Shown in pieces: positions 12,744 through 15,534 of a stretch of 15,534 nucleotides of DNA (position 1 is its first letter; each line of letters starts with the position of its first letter). A program made the position numbers and the translations under genes. The DNA comes from JAAYYM01 sp964483545 (GTDB taxonomy: Bacteria; Bacillota; Clostridia; Lachnospirales; Lachnospiraceae), in NCBI GenBank assembly GCA_964483545.1, contig CAZACC010000049.1, positions 1 to 15,534 of the forward strand, in the 5' to 3' direction. The notes under the pieces are model-generated. The model was not told where the DNA came from and did not search any database. It saw only the letters and a list, made by a program, of their open reading frames with translations.

Positions 12744-15534
12744 TGTCTTCCTTGTTCTTTTTACTAAGATAGATTCCTCCACCAATCATTGTGACTCCAA
12801 GGAGTACCACGATAGCAGATCCAACTAAGCCGCCCGTCTTAGGTAGTCTCGCTCTACTTTTTAGTTCGCCATTTTTAATCAGCTGTTGAATCACTTCTTT
12901 CATTTCGTCTGAGGCATCATCGAAGTAGTTGGGATCCTCTTCCAATAAACGAATGATTTTTTCATGAAGTTTTTTAATTGCTTCCTCTCTTTCTGGAGAG
13001 GCTGGTTTTTTGAGAAGTTCTTCTATCTCTTTAATGACTTCCTCTGGGGTCATTTTCTCCACCACAATCCTACTTCTTACATTTGATGGAGTGCTTGGTT
13101 TATTTGGTTCCTCTGATTTAGTTGTTGTACCAGGTGTCACTGGATCCTCTGGTTTGGATGGTGTTGTGGGTGGAGTTATAGACGGTGTCGTGGATGGTGT
13201 GTCTGAAGATTTTGTGTTTTCTACAGTAACATCTTTATTTCCACTGGCTGCCGTTGTAACTGAGATATTACCTGCTTTTATGTCATATCCCTCTGGTGCC
13301 TTGGTTTCTCTCAGAATATAATTAGTACTTGCAGCCAATCCATAGAACTTTAACTCACCACTTGGATTTGTGGTGCCCGTCGCAATTAAGTCTGTCCCTG
13401 TTGCATCATATAATGCAAATTCTGCCCCTGGAAGAAAAAGGGTACTGTCCTCTTGGTCTACTTTCTTAATTGTAAAATAATGTCCACTTCTCAAGCCTCC
13501 AGAACCGCTGGAGGATAACACTGCGCTTCGTGTCATTGTCGAAGTTCCTGATGCTGGTATACTTCCTTCTCCCGCTTGAATGGTATTCGTAAAAGAAGTT
13601 ACACTGGCCACAGAGGCATCAATTCCAACCCAGTACTCTAAATAAAGGGCTTGATTGGTTGTCTTTAACAGCCTCATCGTCATTTGTTCATTGCCATTTT
13701 CATCTTTTGAAAAAGCAATTTGGTAATCCATGCCCTTCACAAGTTCTGTTGCTGTTTTTGTAATATTTCCTGTGCTTAAATTCACTGTTCCTGTAAAAAG
13801 ATGAACTGTAGATGGAACGTAGTGCATTCCTGCTGATAAGGTATCTCTCAGCAAATAATTGATTGGTAAAGTAGCCTGATTTGCATTCAAAGGAATCGTA
13901 TATCCAATGGTTTCCTTATCTAGAATCGCTCCTGATTTCCCAACTACCTTTGCGGGAATCGCACGATTTTCCGTCACTTCTGGAGCAGTACCTGCTTCTG
14001 CGAAATTTAAAGCCACTGTATTCCCAACACTGATATTTGCATTTGTTTGAGAAAAAGCTCCTTCAAATGCTGATGAATCTACATTGACTTTTGTACGATA
14101 GGTGATTTCACCATACTCTCCTTCCGCTAAATCTGGTAAGTAAATGGTAAAAGAACCATCTACAGTATCTGTTGCCTGGGTAAGCATGTAATACAACCCA
14201 CCAACGTCTGTGGTTGTAATCTCCGTAGATGACGATGTGCCTAAATTATCATATTTCGTGTAAGATAATGAATTAGGGTCTATTACCAGTGTTGTTCCCT
14301 TTTGAATGCTATCTGTCAGAGAAACACCCGTCATGTCCATTTTATTTTCGTTGACAGTCACCTTCCACGCAATCTCATGTGTGTTGTAATCATAAGAAGA
14401 TGACTCTTTTTTTAGGACATTGCTTTGATAGTTTACATTCGCAGTCGTACGATCATATTCTGTAGCACCTACCATTAGAATCGCTGTATTCGTATATGTT
14501 TTGTTCGCATTATTTGCATAAGTATTTTTTTCAGTCTCGTTCAATTCCGTTTCATAAGTAAAGGTAACTGGCACTGTAATTGGACTCGAGCTGAAAGTAA
14601 AATTCGCTGTGCGTTCTGTTTCCGAAAGTACTGTAGTATCATCAGCATTTTGAATTCCAATTGTTGACGCTGGTCCCGTCACTGTGATTCCCGAGGAAGG
14701 TTCTGTCACTGCACATGAGTCTGTCACATAATGTTGCCCTGCTCCTAAAATGTCCTGAATGGTAACATCTGCCAGACTTAATCCATTTTGATTAAAGGTG
14801 ACTGTCCAAGTAATTCTCTTTGTACTCGGATTATAGGTGCCAGATTTGGAGAGAATCGTAGAACTTGCACCCGACTCTTTCTCTAATATAGGACCACTCA
14901 AAGAGGTATTACCAGTTCCTGGTCCATTATAATCTTTCCAGTCATAGCTCAGCCATGCTTTATTCTTGGGTTGTGTTTGATTTTTTTCAAGGTACTGTGA
15001 ATAATTAGTTATGATGGAGTTGTAAGTAATTGTCACAGTATCTGGATTTGTAATACTGCCTGATGAAATCGCAACGTCAATCAAGCTTTTAAGCGGTAGT
15101 CCAGTTGTTCCATTTAAAGTTGCTTTCGTACTTGCCGTGCTAGTAGAAAATGTAAAAGTTGCATCTGGAATAGATAAAACGCTCGATTCAGATGCCCCTT
15201 CGGCAATCTTATAATTTGCGCTCCCTGCTACATAATTTAACGGAAAATCTAACTCGTCATGTAAATTGATTTCATTCATATGTGCATAAAATCCATTCAA
15301 ATGAATCGTGATGGTCCAAGGTATGATTGCAGTATTATTCCCCGTATCAGGCACTATCGTCCCAGCATCTTTTTCAAACCACTTATTTGGTGTCGTAACT
15401 TCTTTTGTAACAGAATCATCTCCGATCGGTTGCCCCTCTGGATCTGTTACATACACATGATTTCCAACGTTTGTTGTTCCACCACCATTTCCTGCAATAT
15501 TACCTGCTAATATTTGATCAGTCAAAGTTGTCTG
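12730..15534 (-). CDS. LPXTG-anchored multidomain adhesin or pilin-like surface protein (N-terminus outside window)
   Basis: The frame is open to the window edge. The codon at 15525 is an internal TTG, so signal peptide and start lie beyond. Using that codon as residue 1, there are four or more related beta-rich modules of Cna/fimbrial type at about 41-180, 215-365, 368-505 and 530-660. Each begins with a strand such as ITWTVTFNQNGLSLADVTIQ and then D-x-L-x-x-G-x-x-Y-V (for example DILGAGQHYV, DTLSAGMHYV). A SpaA/Cna-B domain (683-771) follows, with the lysine strand FTIKKVD and RETKAPEGY carrying the glutamate that usually promotes an isopeptide bond. Then come a Pro/Thr/Ser spacer (772-816), an unusual charged helical segment (about 822-888), the sorting signal LPKTG (894-898; 12832-12846), a membrane span and the tail KKNKEDNEEE. 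The tail is more acidic than usual. The ligand is unknown. Confidence 0.92.
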   Translation of the reverse strand, partial: QTTLTDQILAGNIAGNGGGTTNVGNHVYVTDPEGQPIGDDSVTKEVTTPNKWFEKDAGTIVPDTGNNTAIIPWTITIHLNGFYAHMNEINLHDELDFPLNYVAGSANYKIAEGASESSVLSIPDATFTFSTSTASTKATLNGTTGLPLKSLIDVAISSGSITNPDTVTITYNSIITNYSQYLEKNQTQPKNKAWLSYDWKDYNGPGTGNTSLSGPILEKESGASSTILSKSGTYNPSTKRITWTVTFNQNGLSLADVTIQDILGAGQHYVTDSCAVTEPSSGITVTGPASTIGIQNADDTTVLSETERTANFTFSSSPITVPVTFTYETELNETEKNTYANNANKTYTNTAILMVGATEYDRTTANVNYQSNVLKKESSSYDYNTHEIAWKVTVNENKMDMTGVSLTDSIQKGTTLVIDPNSLSYTKYDNLGTSSSTEITTTDVGGLYYMLTQATDTVDGSFTIYLPDLAEGEYGEITYRTKVNVDSSAFEGAFSQTNANISVGNTVALNFAEAGTAPEVTENRAIPAKVVGKSGAILDKETIGYTIPLNANQATLPINYLLRDTLSAGMHYVPSTVHLFTGTVNLSTGNITKTATELVKGMDYQIAFSKDENGNEQMTMRLLKTTNQALYLEYWVGIDASVASVTSFTNTIQAGEGSIPASGTSTMTRSAVLSSSGSGGLRSGHYFTIKKVDQEDSTLFLPGAEFALYDATGTDLIATGTTNPSGELKFYGLAASTNYILRETKAPEGYDIKAGNISVTTAASGNKDVTVENTKSSDTPSTTPSITPPTTPSKPEDPVTPGTTTKSEEPNKPSTPSNVRSRIVVEKMTPEEVIKEIEELLKKPASPEREEAIKKLHEKIIRLLEEDPNYFDDASDEMKEVIQQLIKNGELKSRARLPKTGGLVGSAIVVLLGVTMIGGGIYLSKKNKEDNEEE

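Noticed and set aside
1..15534. CRISPR array, tRNA, rRNA, riboswitch or complete insertion sequence
   Set aside because: No regularly spaced repeats with spacers, no cloverleaf or rRNA-like stretch, no conserved riboswitch core and no complete transposase were seen on either strand.

Overview
The window reads as part of a low-GC Gram-positive (Firmicutes) chromosome, most likely a gut clostridium of the Lachnospiraceae type. This rests on strong AGGAGG-type ribosome binding sites, TTGACA/TATAAT-like promoters, an LPXTG wall protein with its own sortase, an ECF-type transporter, a PadR-DUF1700-PspC operon, and clostridial-style GH13 and GH43 enzymes. It is an inference from gene content, not a phylogenetic placement. 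Every recognisable complete gene is on the minus strand. The only plus-strand coding material consists of gene remnants.

Reading along the plus coordinates: (1) 1-1624 is an ECF transporter gene with two ATPase domains, interrupted by an in-frame TGA inside the second one. The same frame stays open to the window edge and ends in what looks like the start of an EcfT membrane subunit. (2) 1743-4752 is a block bounded by two identical 37-bp repeats, each followed by a decayed copy of the 3' end of an Rpn-family nuclease/transposase gene. Between them lie a Fic protein and a PadR-DUF1700-PspC operon with a clear promoter and operator. (3) 4881-9544 is a carbohydrate region: a GH13 alpha-glucosidase and a GH43 enzyme, separated and followed by wrecked genes (an AAA/DUF4143 ATPase, an unrecognised gene end, and an AraC regulator end). 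(4) 9564-11983 holds an EAL-CBS-GGDEF cyclic-di-GMP protein and a Nudix hydrolase, with a terminator and three helically phased short repeats between them. (5) 12090-15534 is a surface operon: a large LPXTG adhesin or pilin-like protein, incomplete at its N-terminus, followed by an overlapping sortase.

The working genes suggest a saccharolytic, surface-attached cell: GH13 and GH43 degrade glycans, the adhesin-sortase pair builds the surface, and the EAL-GGDEF protein would link an internal signal to cyclic-di-GMP. The PadR operon resembles envelope-stress modules. I do not see a clearly new multi-gene system. The most unusual features are the amount and style of gene decay (a nonsense codon, internal deletions, a chimeric DUF1700 protein, a divergent pair that lost both 5' ends) and the repeat pair placed just upstream of two minus-strand promoters.
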